From: Cupriavidus necator
GTDB taxonomy: Bacteria; Pseudomonadota; Gammaproteobacteria; Burkholderiales; Burkholderiaceae
Assembly: GCA_022041995.1 (NCBI GenBank)
Contig: CP074383.1
Location: 372,001-436,000, forward strand
Direction: 5' to 3'
DNA: 64,000 nt
Each line of letters begins with the position of its first letter. Position 1 is the first letter of the stretch. Below the pieces are notes generated by a model that made no database searches, had not been told where the DNA came from, and saw nothing but the letters and a program-made list of their open reading frames with translations. Of the stretch, positions 26,521-34,694 are shown one piece after another. Position numbers and translations under genes: made by a program.

Positions 26521-27672
26521 TCAATCTGCCTTCTCCCACACCTTCCACTGCTGATGTGCGCCGTTGATGTTGAAGCGCTTGGTCCCATCCAGTTGGGGCC
26601 TTGGACCCCAGATATCCGGGTTCATGTTGGTCACGCCGTTGGTCGTCTCGGCCAGGCCGGAACCGGTCGTGAACAAATAGTAACCAGGAAAAGATTCTTC
26701 TTGCAATTGCTGCTGAATAACCCTGACCTTGAACATTTCCCTGGGTTTGACGCGGATCACGATAAAGTCCATCAGGCCATCGCCAATCGACCATAATAGT
26801 GGTGGCAACCACCTTTTCCCCTTGAGAGCCCCATTTGACTTCGAGCTTGCCAGCAAGGTGTAGTTTTTGCCGCCGTCCTTGGACAGGTAAAGCTCCAAAC
26901 CGTAATCGTTAAGGGCGTTGATCGGCACCACGTTGATCGACACGAACTGGTCGTAGTTGGAGGTAAAAAGATAGTCGTCCCCGTTGGATGCCGGTGCCTG
27001 CATGAACGAGTCAACGCCAAAAGAGGTGTCATTGACCTCGCAGTCGCGACAGGTGCCCATAGTCTGCGCATACGATTTGGAATACATCTCGAACAGCTCG
27101 TATGTCCTGAAGACGGTGGCGTCATGGCGGTAGCGCACCGGCTTAGTTTGCCGCACGGTTTTACAATCGGTTTCACAACCGACTTTGTACACGCCATTGG
27201 CGGTCGTGGTCATGCCGGCCTTGAGCGAAATGCCCAGCGGCCCCAAGGCCCCGAGGGCGCCAAGGGCCCCGGTGGGACCGAGCGGCCCTTGAATGCCCCA
27301 GACGCCGGCCGAATCCAGGTTGTGCGTATAGTTGCCCCACCAAGCGTTCTCTTCCTGAAGATGATACATATCCTTGAAGTATCCCGTAGGGTTGAGTGGT
27401 GCTTGCACATGTGCAGGAAAATATAAACCTAGGGAACAAGCTAATAAACCGAAGGGATCAAATGAACCTAAGGGGCAATATTGATCTGAGCAATTACCCC
27501 CTAAGGGACAACCTAAGCCATAGGAATAATCTGAACCTAAGGGGCCATGTGAACCATAGACGCACTTGTCGTCATCTTCGGAGACGGATACAGGGCACCA
27601 GTTGTTGTCGTAGGACTCGTGAGGATCGGTTGATTGGGTTCGGGTGCTTCGTCCCACCAGTAATGGTCCCAA
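26521..27672 (-). CDS. Secreted-type protein with degenerate GPLG repeats
   Basis: At least 383 aa. The first usable start in frame is TTG 27672, but the frame is open upstream to about 27750 and already encodes GPLGSYGPLGAFGPLGYI, so the true N-terminus was probably lost. Residues 1-165 are low-complexity Gly/Pro/Leu (GPLG, CPLG, NPTG, GALGALGALGPLG) with several Cys. Residues about 170-383 look like a folded beta-rich domain (DSFMQAPASNGDDYLFTSNY, VSINVVPINALNDYGLELYL, GYYLFTTGSGLAETTNG) recalling pre-peptidase C-terminal-type sandwiches. The repeat part is unusually AT-rich. Function unknown; surface exposure is likely. A fusion by deletion with the upstream lipoprotein gene is plausible. 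Confidence 0.6.
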   Translation of the reverse strand: MGPLLVGRSTRTQSTDPHESYDNNWCPVSVSEDDDKCVYGSHGPLGSDYSYGLGCPLGGNCSDQYCPLGSFDPFGLLACSLGLYFPAHVQAPLNPTGYFKDMYHLQEENAWWGNYTHNLDSAGVWGIQGPLGPTGALGALGALGPLGISLKAGMTTTANGVYKVGCETDCKTVRQTKPVRYRHDATVFRTYELFEMYSKSYAQTMGTCRDCEVNDTSFGVDSFMQAPASNGDDYLFTSNYDQFVSINVVPINALNDYGLELYLSKDGGKNYTLLASSKSNGALKGKRWLPPLLWSIGDGLMDFIVIRVKPREMFKVRVIQQQLQEESFPGYYLFTTGSGLAETTNGVTNMNPDIWGPRPQLDGTKRFNINGAHQQWKVWEKAD

Positions 27673-27704
27673 TGGTCCGATATAACCGAGTGGTCCAAAA
27701 GCTC

Positions 27705-28052
27705 CTAGCGGCCCGTAGCTACCGAGCGGTCCCGGGCTTGGGTCATGTCGTGTGCGGTCTTTGAGAAGGCGTCCCTACCCTGGTACCACAGCGACGGCGA
27801 CTCGGCCTTGTCCTTGTTCTCCTCCGTCAGGTCGAAGCGCATCACGATCGAATTCGCATTTTTCGAATCCATGTTGTCTTCGCTTAGAGCGTAAACCTGC
27901 TCCGCCGTCACCACCATGCGACATCGCGCGGGATCGTGGCCTTTACAGGCGAATTCCGCTGCGGGGCTGGGTGCCATAGAAACGCGATGACTCGGAACGG
28001 TGGCGCAGCCCCCGATCAGAAAAGCAACGATGAGCAATGCGAGATTTCTCAT
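27705..28052 (-). CDS. Small lipoprotein, probably C-terminally altered
   Basis: 115 aa. A perfect AGGAGG precedes the ATG. MRNLALLIVAFLIGGC is a lipoprotein signal with lipobox LIGGC. The mature part is acidic with one possible disulfide pair (CKGHDPARC). The last 15 or so residues (DRSVATGR) are the GPLG-coding DNA read in another frame, so the original C-terminus seems replaced at the junction near 27745. It lies immediately upstream of the GPLG gene and overlaps it in another frame. Confidence 0.65.
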   Translation of the reverse strand: MRNLALLIVAFLIGGCATVPSHRVSMAPSPAAEFACKGHDPARCRMVVTAEQVYALSEDNMDSKNANSIVMRFDLTEENKDKAESPSLWYQGRDAFSKTAHDMTQARDRSVATGR

Positions 28053-28431
28053 ACTGCCTCCTTCTCGTTATTACAAAAAAGTTAAAGATATGCGGGAAAG
28101 TATTGCGAAAAATGGAGCGCTGTTGCCAAACATTAACAGGTGTGGTCAAAAAGAATTGATATTTATCAAGGGTTACTGCTTTCCGGAAAAAAGAAAGCCG
28201 GTATGTCATGAGATGTTCACACATCGTGACCGGGAATCCCCGACCGCGAAAGGACACGTTCGCTTTAAACGACATAGGGTAGCGCTTGTAAATGCCGACG
28301 GCTCATTGCTCGTCTCCGTCTTTGTCATGATCAGCCGACATGGTCGACGAGACGCTGAACCGCACTGAACACGCACTCGCGAGTGTCGTGTTTCACGTCT
28401 TACGACTGCTTCCCGATAACGGAACAATTAC
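28053..28431. other. AT-rich upstream region, no gene supported
   Basis: A low-GC island of about 200 bases (28060-28260) upstream of the lipoprotein gene, likely carrying its promoter. A plus-strand frame (28000-28368) is open but begins inside the lipoprotein gene and lacks protein-like character. Confidence 0.4.
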
Positions 28432-28521
28432 AGAGGTGGCGCCGGAAATTCGGACAGTCGGATAAATGGAAGAGCTGGGGTCTGAGCCGGCCATAATGGC
28501 GGGCAGAAAGGACCTCAGAAG

Positions 28522-28830
28522 ATGACGAAACGAAGCAGGCGAACCCACTCGGCGGGGTTGAAGGCGAAGGTAGCCCTGGCGGCCCTCAAGGGCGAAAAGA
28601 CGCTGGCGGAGCTGGCCCAGCAGTACGACGTGCACCCCAGCCAGATCACAGCGTGGAAGCAGCAGTTGGTGGAGCATGCCGCGGACCTGTTCGGCGGTGG
28701 CAAGGAAAGTGGGGGCGAGCCGCCGGTGGATTTGAAGGTGCTGCACGCCAAGATCGGCCAGTTGGCGCTGGAGAACGATTTTTTGTCCGGCGCGCTCAGC
28801 AAGGCCGGCCTGCTGAGCGCAAAGCGATGA
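28522..28830 (+). CDS. IS-B OrfA
   Basis: 102 aa. IS3-type HTH (LKAKVALAALKGEKTLAELA, VHPSQITAWKQQLVEHA) plus a C-terminal helix (LHAKIGQLALENDFLSGAL). It overlaps OrfB by the ATGA at 28827-28830, so OrfB may be translated by coupling rather than by slippage. Confidence 0.94.
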   Translation: MTKRSRRTHSAGLKAKVALAALKGEKTLAELAQQYDVHPSQITAWKQQLVEHAADLFGGGKESGGEPPVDLKVLHAKIGQLALENDFLSGALSKAGLLSAKR

Positions 28831-29657
28831 TCGACCGCGAGCACGCGCTGCCGGTGAGCCGGCAGGTCAAGCTGGTGGGCATCGCCCGGTCCAGCGCGTA
28901 CTACCAGCCGCAACCGGTCAGCGAGGCAGATCTGAAGCTGATGCGCCGCATCGACGAACTGCATCTGGAGCATCCCTTCGCGGGGGCTCGCATGCTGGCG
29001 CGCCTGCTGCGCCGGGAAGGCATCCAGGTCGGTCGCCGGCACGTGGGCACGCTGATGAAGCGCATGGGCATTGAGGCGCTGTATCGCCGGCCGAACACGA
29101 GCCGCAAGCACGCGGCGCACAAGATCTGGCCGTACCTGCTGCGCGACCGGAAGATCGACCGGGCCAACCAGGTGTGGGCTCTGGACACGACCTACATTCC
29201 GATGGCACGGGGCTTTGTGTACCTGACGGCAGTGGTGGACTGGGCCAGCCGCCGGGTGCTGGCCTACCGGGTGGCGATCACGCTGGAGAGCTGTCATGCC
29301 GTCGAGGCAATCGAGGAGGCCTTTGCCAAGTACGGCGCGCCGGAGATCGTCAACACCGACCAGGGCAGCCAGTTCACCGCCACGGAGTTCACAGACGCCG
29401 TGCTGGACCGCGGCATCCAACTGTCGATGGACGGCAAGGGCAGTTGGCGCGATAACGTGTTCGTCGAACGCCTTTGGCGCAGCGTCAAATACGAGGAGGT
29501 CTACCTGAAAGCCTACGACTCGGTCAGCCATGCGCGCCGCTCTATCGCTAACTACCTAACCTGGTACAACCAACGACGGCCCCATTCCAGTCTGGCGGAC
29601 CAGACCCCGGATGAGGCATACTTCGCCACGCTGCCAGCGATCAAATCGGCAGCCTGA
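28827..29657 (+). CDS. IS-B OrfB transposase
   Basis: 276 aa, from ATG 28827. HTH_21-type region (GARMLARLLRREGIQVGRRH) and rve integrase core with ALDTTYIPMARG, NTDQGSQFTA and NVFVERLWRSVKYEEVYL giving D-D-E. Intact. Copy 2 differs by one substitution (Arg to Pro in SVSHARRS). Confidence 0.95.
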   Translation: MIDREHALPVSRQVKLVGIARSSAYYQPQPVSEADLKLMRRIDELHLEHPFAGARMLARLLRREGIQVGRRHVGTLMKRMGIEALYRRPNTSRKHAAHKIWPYLLRDRKIDRANQVWALDTTYIPMARGFVYLTAVVDWASRRVLAYRVAITLESCHAVEAIEEAFAKYGAPEIVNTDQGSQFTATEFTDAVLDRGIQLSMDGKGSWRDNVFVERLWRSVKYEEVYLKAYDSVSHARRSIANYLTWYNQRRPHSSLADQTPDEAYFATLPAIKSAA

Positions 29658-29748
29658 CTGCCCCAGCGCTTCCACTTAAAAACTCCGGATCCCTGTCCGA
29701 ACAAACGGTGCCACCTCTCAGGAACCAGATGTCTGCGGCGCAGTCCGG

Positions 29749-30125
29749 CTAACTCGTGCCTTGTAGTGCTCGCAAAACTGCATATAGCGGTAGGTTTACC
29801 GGTCCGCGAATTCGGCCTGGTACTCCTCCCACAGCAGTGGTGAGTATCACGCCCTTGCGGCGCAGTTCCCGATGGATCCGCCCATAGCCGGGCTGGACGT
29901 AGGCGGCTGGCCCCGTGGGCTTGCCGAGTAAGCGCCGCTCAAGCTCTCCCTCGGCCATGTCGCTGGCGCTCGCCCAGTCAAGCCCCGCGCCCCGGCCAGT
30001 CCGACTTACTTCGTGGCCACGCCCTTGGAAATGCCCAGCGACGCGGCGATCCGATCGTGCGAGAAGCCGCCGTCGAATTTAAGTCTCAAAACGTCCTTGA
30101 TCATGCGCATGTTCATCCGGTGCGC
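29749..30125 (-). pseudogene. istA: IS21-family IstA remnant
   Basis: The minus strand gives MIKDVLRLKFDGGFSHDRIA, ASLGISKGVATK, then an in-frame TAA where the family has Tyr-Val, then DMAEGELERRLLGKPTGPAA, YGRIHRELRRKGV and, in a shifted frame, LLWEEYQAEFADR. This is the N-terminal third of IstA with one nonsense and at least one frameshift mutation. The integrase core and IstB are missing. Confidence 0.85.
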
Positions 30126-30289
30126 GGGCATGTTCTCGCCGGCAAAAGCCGGCGAGCATAGCCCGTGCGGTTGATGTCATGCGCAACGCCGATCCTGCCT
30201 TCCGGTCCGGTCGGTCACGTTCCCGAAATCGCCGGCCACGATCCCGAAACGGCCGGTCACGTTCGTCCGAAATACGCAATAAAAGCTGA

Positions 30290-30690
30290 GTCCGGGTAGT
30301 CTCATTATTTTTGCATCCCCAGTCTCACAGAATGTGCCCTAGTCTCACGAATTCCGTTTCCCCGCACTTCCCAGAAGGCTTTCACTGCGGGGGGATTTGG
30401 TCGCGCATCGACCCACAGCGCGAGGTGATTTGGTCGCGCCCCGCTCCCAGCGCGAGGTGAAATGGTCGCGCTGCAAAAGTATGGGGTGGAATGGTCGCGC
30501 CCCAGTGTGGGGTGAAATGGCCGCGCTCTATTATGTGGTGTGAGGAACCGAAATTCGGGAGACTGACTTCTCCAAAAAATCAAAGACTTATCCATTAACT
30601 CCGTCGCTGCCCGGACATCCAAGAACCGGAATTAGTGCGACTACCCTGACGAAAAGCACGAATTCGTTGGACTGCTCCGCACGGCGAGGT
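30290..30690. repeat. Arrays of short repeats next to IstA remnant
   Basis: Three parts. 30290-30350 has GTGAGACT-type words on the minus strand. 30398-30526 has five copies of a (GGTGAAA)TGGTCGCGC unit starting at 30398, 30431, 30463, 30492 and 30518. 30531-30690 is copy B of the 150-bp repeat described at 25978. Multiple transposase-binding repeats are typical of IS21 and Tn7/Tn402-like ends, so these are probably two or three element termini in head-to-head arrangement. No gene lies in 30126-30766. Confidence 0.65.
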
Positions 30691-32156
30691 TCAAAGGCGC
30701 GTTACACATGAGGAGGCACCTGGAGCGCCAGGCGATAATGGTGCCCCTTTTTCATCTGCGGCATCCATGACTCAAAACACCCGATCTGGCGTGGGCAGAC
30801 TGAGCGCCGACAAACGCAAAGCGATCGCACTTCAGGCCCTCGCGCGCACCGAACCAATCAGTGTGCTGGCTGAGCGTAACGGCGTGAGCCGCCCGACGGT
30901 CTACCGACAGATCGGCACGGCCAGTGCAGCGCTCGATGAAGCCTTTGATACCACGCGGGCAGCCGACGCAGATCAGGTGCTTTTCATGCTGCCGGTCACC
31001 CGCCAATGGCTCGATCAGGTCATCGTGGCGCTCACGATGGTGGGTCACGTTTCGTTTCGCGCTACCCTTGAGCTCATGCACGACCTGCTCGGCGTATCGA
31101 CCAGCCTGGGCACGATTCACACCGTTCTCCAGCAGGCTGCGCAGCAGGCCATGGCCATTAACGCCGGCGTGGACCTCTCAGCCATCCGGGTCGGCCTGCA
31201 CGACGAACTCTTTCAGGGTTCCCAACCCGTGCTCGCCGGTATCGATGTTGCCTCGACCTATTGCTATCTGCTCGCCACCGAAGCTCATCGCGACGGCGAC
31301 ACCTGGGCCATCCATCTGCTGGACCTGCAATCACGGGGACTCGATCCTGAGCACACGATCGCCGATGCGGGAACCGGGCTGCGTGCCGGGCAAAAAATTG
31401 CCTGGCCCGATACGCCGTGTCACGGCGACGTCTTCCACATCATTGAGCAGGGCAAATCACTGGCGACGCTCTGGCATCGTGTCGCCGGCGGTGCGCGCAC
31501 CGAACGCGAGCAGCTCGAAACGCGTCTGGCCAATCCCCGTCGACGTTGCGACGATAGCCTCCTCGCTGCCACGCTGGAAACGCTTCGTCGCAATGAAGCC
31601 CATGCGCACGAGCTGGCCGCCGATCTGCGCACCCTGGTTCAGTGGCTCGAACGTGACATCCTGTCACTGGCAGGGCCGGACCTCGCGACGCGTCAACTGC
31701 TGTTCGATTTCGTGGTTGCCGAACTGCGGCAACGTGAGGCCCAGGACCTCTCACGCACGGGCGCATACCGGCGTGCACTGCAGAACCAGCGCGAGGGGCT
31801 GCTCGCTTTCGCGGGCCTGCTCGACGAAAAACTCGACGCCATTGCGCAAACGCACAACGTGGCGCGCGATCTCGTGCGCGAGGTCTGCATCCTCCATCGC
31901 AAGTCCGAAACGTCGAGCGCGTTCTGGAAAGGATGGAATCGCCTGCTTAGCCGCATCGGTCGCCCGTTTCACGACGTCTACGCCGCCGTATCCGCGGCGC
32001 TGCGCAGCACACCACGCAGCAGCTCGCTGGTCGAAAATCTCAACTCGCGACTGCGCGTATGCCTGACTAAGGAACGAGTGAGAAATAACTTCCCGAAGTG
32101 GACCTGGCGTGCGCAAAGCGACGCGGGTAAGATGTGATGCCTCTGGAGGACAAACG

Positions 32157-32393
32157 ATGCAGGCTGGTTACCGGGCTGAGGTTGAAACGCGGATGAAGCG
32201 GCTGTACGCGCGCTTGTCGGAGAAGGACCGACGGCGGTATGCGGCTGTGGAGGCGGACAAGCTGGGCCATGGCGGTTTCGAATATATTGCGAAACTGTTT
32301 GAAATGGACCCGAAAACAATTAGACAAGGGCTAAAGGACCTGGAAGAAGAGCTGGATCCGGTTGGAGAGCGGATCCGAAAAAAAGGGGCGTAA
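32157..32393 (+). CDS. ISAzo13-type element ORF1
   Basis: 78 aa from ATG 32157 with GGAGGA eight bases upstream; helical N-terminal module (RMKRLYARLSEKDRRRYAAV, FEMDPKTIRQGLKDLEEEL). It ends two codons after an A7 tract (32378-32384) that lies where the main transposase frame overlaps, so the product is probably fused to ORF2 by slippage. Confidence 0.85.
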   Translation: MQAGYRAEVETRMKRLYARLSEKDRRRYAAVEADKLGHGGFEYIAKLFEMDPKTIRQGLKDLEEELDPVGERIRKKGA

Positions 32394-33363
32394 ATCCAGG
32401 TTAACGGACCATCCGGAGTGGAACGCGGTATTTCTAGATGTGGTGCGAGAGCATACGGCGGGTAATCCACAACACGGCATCATCTGGACGGATCTGAAGC
32501 CACGCGAAATCGCACAGGCGATGACGCAGCAAGTAGGCGAACGGGTGAGCGTGCGAACGGTCCGGCAGCTGCTAAAGCGCAACGGTTTTTCCCGGCGGCA
32601 ATCACAGAAAAAGAAGTCGTTCAAGTCCCACGCACAACGCGACGTACAATTTCAGCGTATTACGCAACTCAAGGCGGAATATCTCGAAGACGACCAGCCT
32701 GTCCTCAGCATCGATACGAAGAAGAAGGAGATGCTGGGCAATTTCTATCGCGACGGCAAGCTCTACACGCGCGAGCAGCTTGAAGTCCTCGACCATGATT
32801 TTCCGAGCTACAGCGAAGGCAAGGTCATCCCGCATGGGCTGTACGACATCGGGCTGAACAAGGCACATGTGAACATCGGGGTGAGCCGTGACACGACGCA
32901 GTTTGCCTGCGACAGCGTAGCGCACTGGTGGGAAAAACAGGGTCGCGCCGATTATCCCCAAGCCACACGGTTACTGCTACTGTGCGATGGCGGAGGTAGC
33001 AACCCAAGTGATTCGTGGCTTTTCAAAGCGGATCTGCAAGATCTGGCAGACCGGCTCGGACTGGAAATCCGGGTGGCCCACTACGCCCCATACTGCTCGA
33101 AACATAATCCGATCGAGCACCGCGTGTTTCCACACATTACGCGAGCCTGTGCTGGCGTAGTCTTCAGCAGCGTTAGTCTGGTTCGTGAACTGATCGAAAA
33201 AGCCTGCACAAAAACCGGACTGAAAGTTACTGCTGACATTCTTGACGGAGTCTATGAAGCCGGACGGACAGTCACTCGTTGCGTCCGTGCTTCACTGAAC
33301 ATCGAGTACGACTCAACCTTGCCTGCGTGGAACTACAGCATCCGCTCACGGAACGCCGCATAG
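32362..33363 (+). CDS. ISAzo13-family transposase
   Basis: 333 aa if started at TTG 32362; more likely expressed as a fusion with the upstream 78-aa ORF. Family hallmarks: VLSIDTKKKEMLGNF, LLLLCDGGGSN and YCSKHNPIEHRVFPH, plus the C-terminal GLKVTADIL. An HTH lies near ERVSVRTVRQLLKRNG. Identical to copy 2 (38830-39831). Confidence 0.93.
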   Translation: MESGSEKKGRKSRLTDHPEWNAVFLDVVREHTAGNPQHGIIWTDLKPREIAQAMTQQVGERVSVRTVRQLLKRNGFSRRQSQKKKSFKSHAQRDVQFQRITQLKAEYLEDDQPVLSIDTKKKEMLGNFYRDGKLYTREQLEVLDHDFPSYSEGKVIPHGLYDIGLNKAHVNIGVSRDTTQFACDSVAHWWEKQGRADYPQATRLLLLCDGGGSNPSDSWLFKADLQDLADRLGLEIRVAHYAPYCSKHNPIEHRVFPHITRACAGVVFSSVSLVRELIEKACTKTGLKVTADILDGVYEAGRTVTRCVRASLNIEYDSTLPAWNYSIRSRNAA

Positions 33364-33688
33364 CGGGAAGTTATTTCGAGCACGTTCCTAACCGGCGTCA
33401 TCTGAAGGGCGGGCGGGTCTGGCTTGGTCTGCTGCAGTTCGTCTTCAATCATCGCCGCTTTGCCCGTAGCCGATGCCCTGAGCGCACTGGAAAGAGCCCG
33501 AGGGAATTGATGAGCGGCAAGCCTCACGATCACTGGCTTACGCTGCTCGGACTCGGCCGCCTCCAGCCTCAGCGCATCTGACATCGGCCGGGTTGTCACC
33601 GGCCTCTATTATGCATCGGAATCCTTAACATTCCTGCGTTTCACGCAGGCTGCTTAAGCTCGTCCCTGTAACGCAAAAATCGCGTGTT

Positions 33689-34387
33689 TTGAACCACGCC
33701 GCGAAAACTCAGCTCGGCCGCCTCAGGTTGAGCCACCTCAGCTTTGCCGAAGTTCTTCACTTCTATATACGCATCAACGCCGCTTCGGCGAATCCGTCTT
33801 CGTTTGTCACGCGCCTGCATGCCATGCAGGACCGGCAGACTCGCCATGGCACCTGTCGCTGTCGGTGGAGGCTGACTAAGGCGGGATGGCTCTCCCGCTG
33901 GGTCAGCGTGCACCCAGAGGAGGGGCCCCGCTGGGGCCTGATCTGCCCATACGATATCGCGCTCAACGAACTTCAACTCGGCTGGGGCCGTTCCGACCTG
34001 GCGCTCTCCAATCGGCAGGCGGAGCAGGAACGGCAGCGCTTCTGCAGCGTTTCTCACGCGATGCGCGACTTGGGCCTCATCCGCTATACACGGGATGCAG
34101 CCGTAGCGCCGGCGGGTTACCTATATGCCGATCAGGACGTCTGGACCTGCTGCGAATGGATCCGGGAGTCGACGCTAACCGCAGTGCTCGAGATGGCGGT
34201 CGCGTGGGAAATCGAGCTGACCTTCGACGCGTTGACCACTTGGCTAGATGACATCGATCGGGGTGTCGATCCGCTTGAGCGCGACGATTCCAAGTCTTGC
34301 GTCCGCCTGTGCGAAACCGACGACGGGCTGTCGCTGATCAGGTGGACGCGGGCAGAAGGGTCCGCGTCGCAGACGACTCCGTTCTGA
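33689..34387 (+). CDS. Hypothetical protein, 232 aa
   Basis: I do not recognise it. The C-terminal two thirds reads like a real protein (LGWGRSDLALSNRQAEQERQ, DQDVWTCCEWIRESTLTAVL, ELTFDALTTWLDDIDRG) with good helix-forming balance; the first 60 residues are basic and less convincing, so the start may lie further in. A minus-strand frame overlaps its 5' half and cannot be wholly excluded. It lies between the broken transposase and the kfrA promoter region on the same strand. Confidence 0.4.
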   Translation: MNHAAKTQLGRLRLSHLSFAEVLHFYIRINAASANPSSFVTRLHAMQDRQTRHGTCRCRWRLTKAGWLSRWVSVHPEEGPRWGLICPYDIALNELQLGWGRSDLALSNRQAEQERQRFCSVSHAMRDLGLIRYTRDAAVAPAGYLYADQDVWTCCEWIRESTLTAVLEMAVAWEIELTFDALTTWLDDIDRGVDPLERDDSKSCVRLCETDDGLSLIRWTRAEGSASQTTPF

Positions 34388-34519
34388 GCGCGACGTTGGG
34401 CACGAGTTCGGCACGGATCGGGCCGTCATGGGTAATCGGGCGCCGCGCACGAAAGCGGCGGTGCACCCCCTGGTGGGCGCGGCAGCACGACGATTTTGCT
34501 CCAGAGGGCCAGGAACAAA

Positions 34520-34694
34520 ATTAGTTTAAAAATGGATACAAAGTTAGTTTAACCAACGGGGCACATGCCACTTGCATCAGGATAGCAGATAGCTAGACAT
34601 AATCAAACTTATGTCTAAAGTATGCCGTAATAAATTAGATATATGACGTATTACGTAGTAATATAATTACTATCCAACACCAGATTTTTCGCTG
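34520..34694 (+). promoter_or_regulatory. AT-rich kfrA promoter with two dyad operators
   Basis: A sharply AT-rich 170-base island before kfrA. TAGACATAA-tcaaac-TTATGTCTA (34594-34617, 9-bp arms) and TAGTAAT-ATA-ATTACTA (34656-34672, 7-bp arms) are perfect dyads. KfrA proteins bind repeats upstream of their own gene, so autoregulation is likely. Such an AT-rich site is also a natural H-NS target, and an H-NS-like gene follows kfrA. Confidence 0.6.

Larger units (their letters stand above)
28432..29718 (+). mobile_element. IS3-family element IS-B, copy 1 (complete)
   Basis: 1287 bp, ends AGAGGTGGCGCC and the reverse complement AGAGGTGGCACC, with further inner similarity (TTCGGACAG on both sides). 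A second copy, split by a transposon, lies at 41004-41053 plus 48795-50036. No target duplication is evident. Confidence 0.9.
32071..33388 (+). mobile_element. ISAzo13-type element, copy 1
   Basis: 1318 bp with imperfect terminal repeats GGAACGAGTGAGAAATAACT and GGAACGTGCTCGAAATAACT. A 3-bp duplication TAA flanks it (32068-32070, 33389-33391). Copy 2 lies at 38539-39856 and also has TAA on both sides. Confidence 0.95.
30767..33581 (+). pseudogene. Large DDE-type transposase gene split by ISAzo13-type element
   Basis: Removing 32071-33388 and one TAA copy rejoins VCLT-NRRHLKGG in frame and gives a protein of about 498 aa. It opens with an HTH (IALQALARTEPISVLAERNG), has Asp-containing core segments (VLAGIDVASTYCYLLATEAH, TIADAGTGLRAGQ, CHGDVFHI), and ends with a C-terminal SSLVENLNSRLRVCL and RTGKSPRELMSGKPHDHWL. 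I recognise it as a transposase but cannot name the family with confidence (ISNCY-like is possible). The insertion leaves a frame to 32137, so the interrupted gene lacks only its last 70 residues. Confidence 0.8.

Noticed and set aside
28000..28368. Plus-strand frame of 122 codons
   Set aside because: Begins inside the lipoprotein gene on the other strand and spans its promoter region; no protein-like features.
33641..34057. Minus-strand frame with NTRFLRYRDELKQPA end
   Set aside because: Overlaps a longer plus-strand frame with better composition; unresolved, so not listed as a gene.
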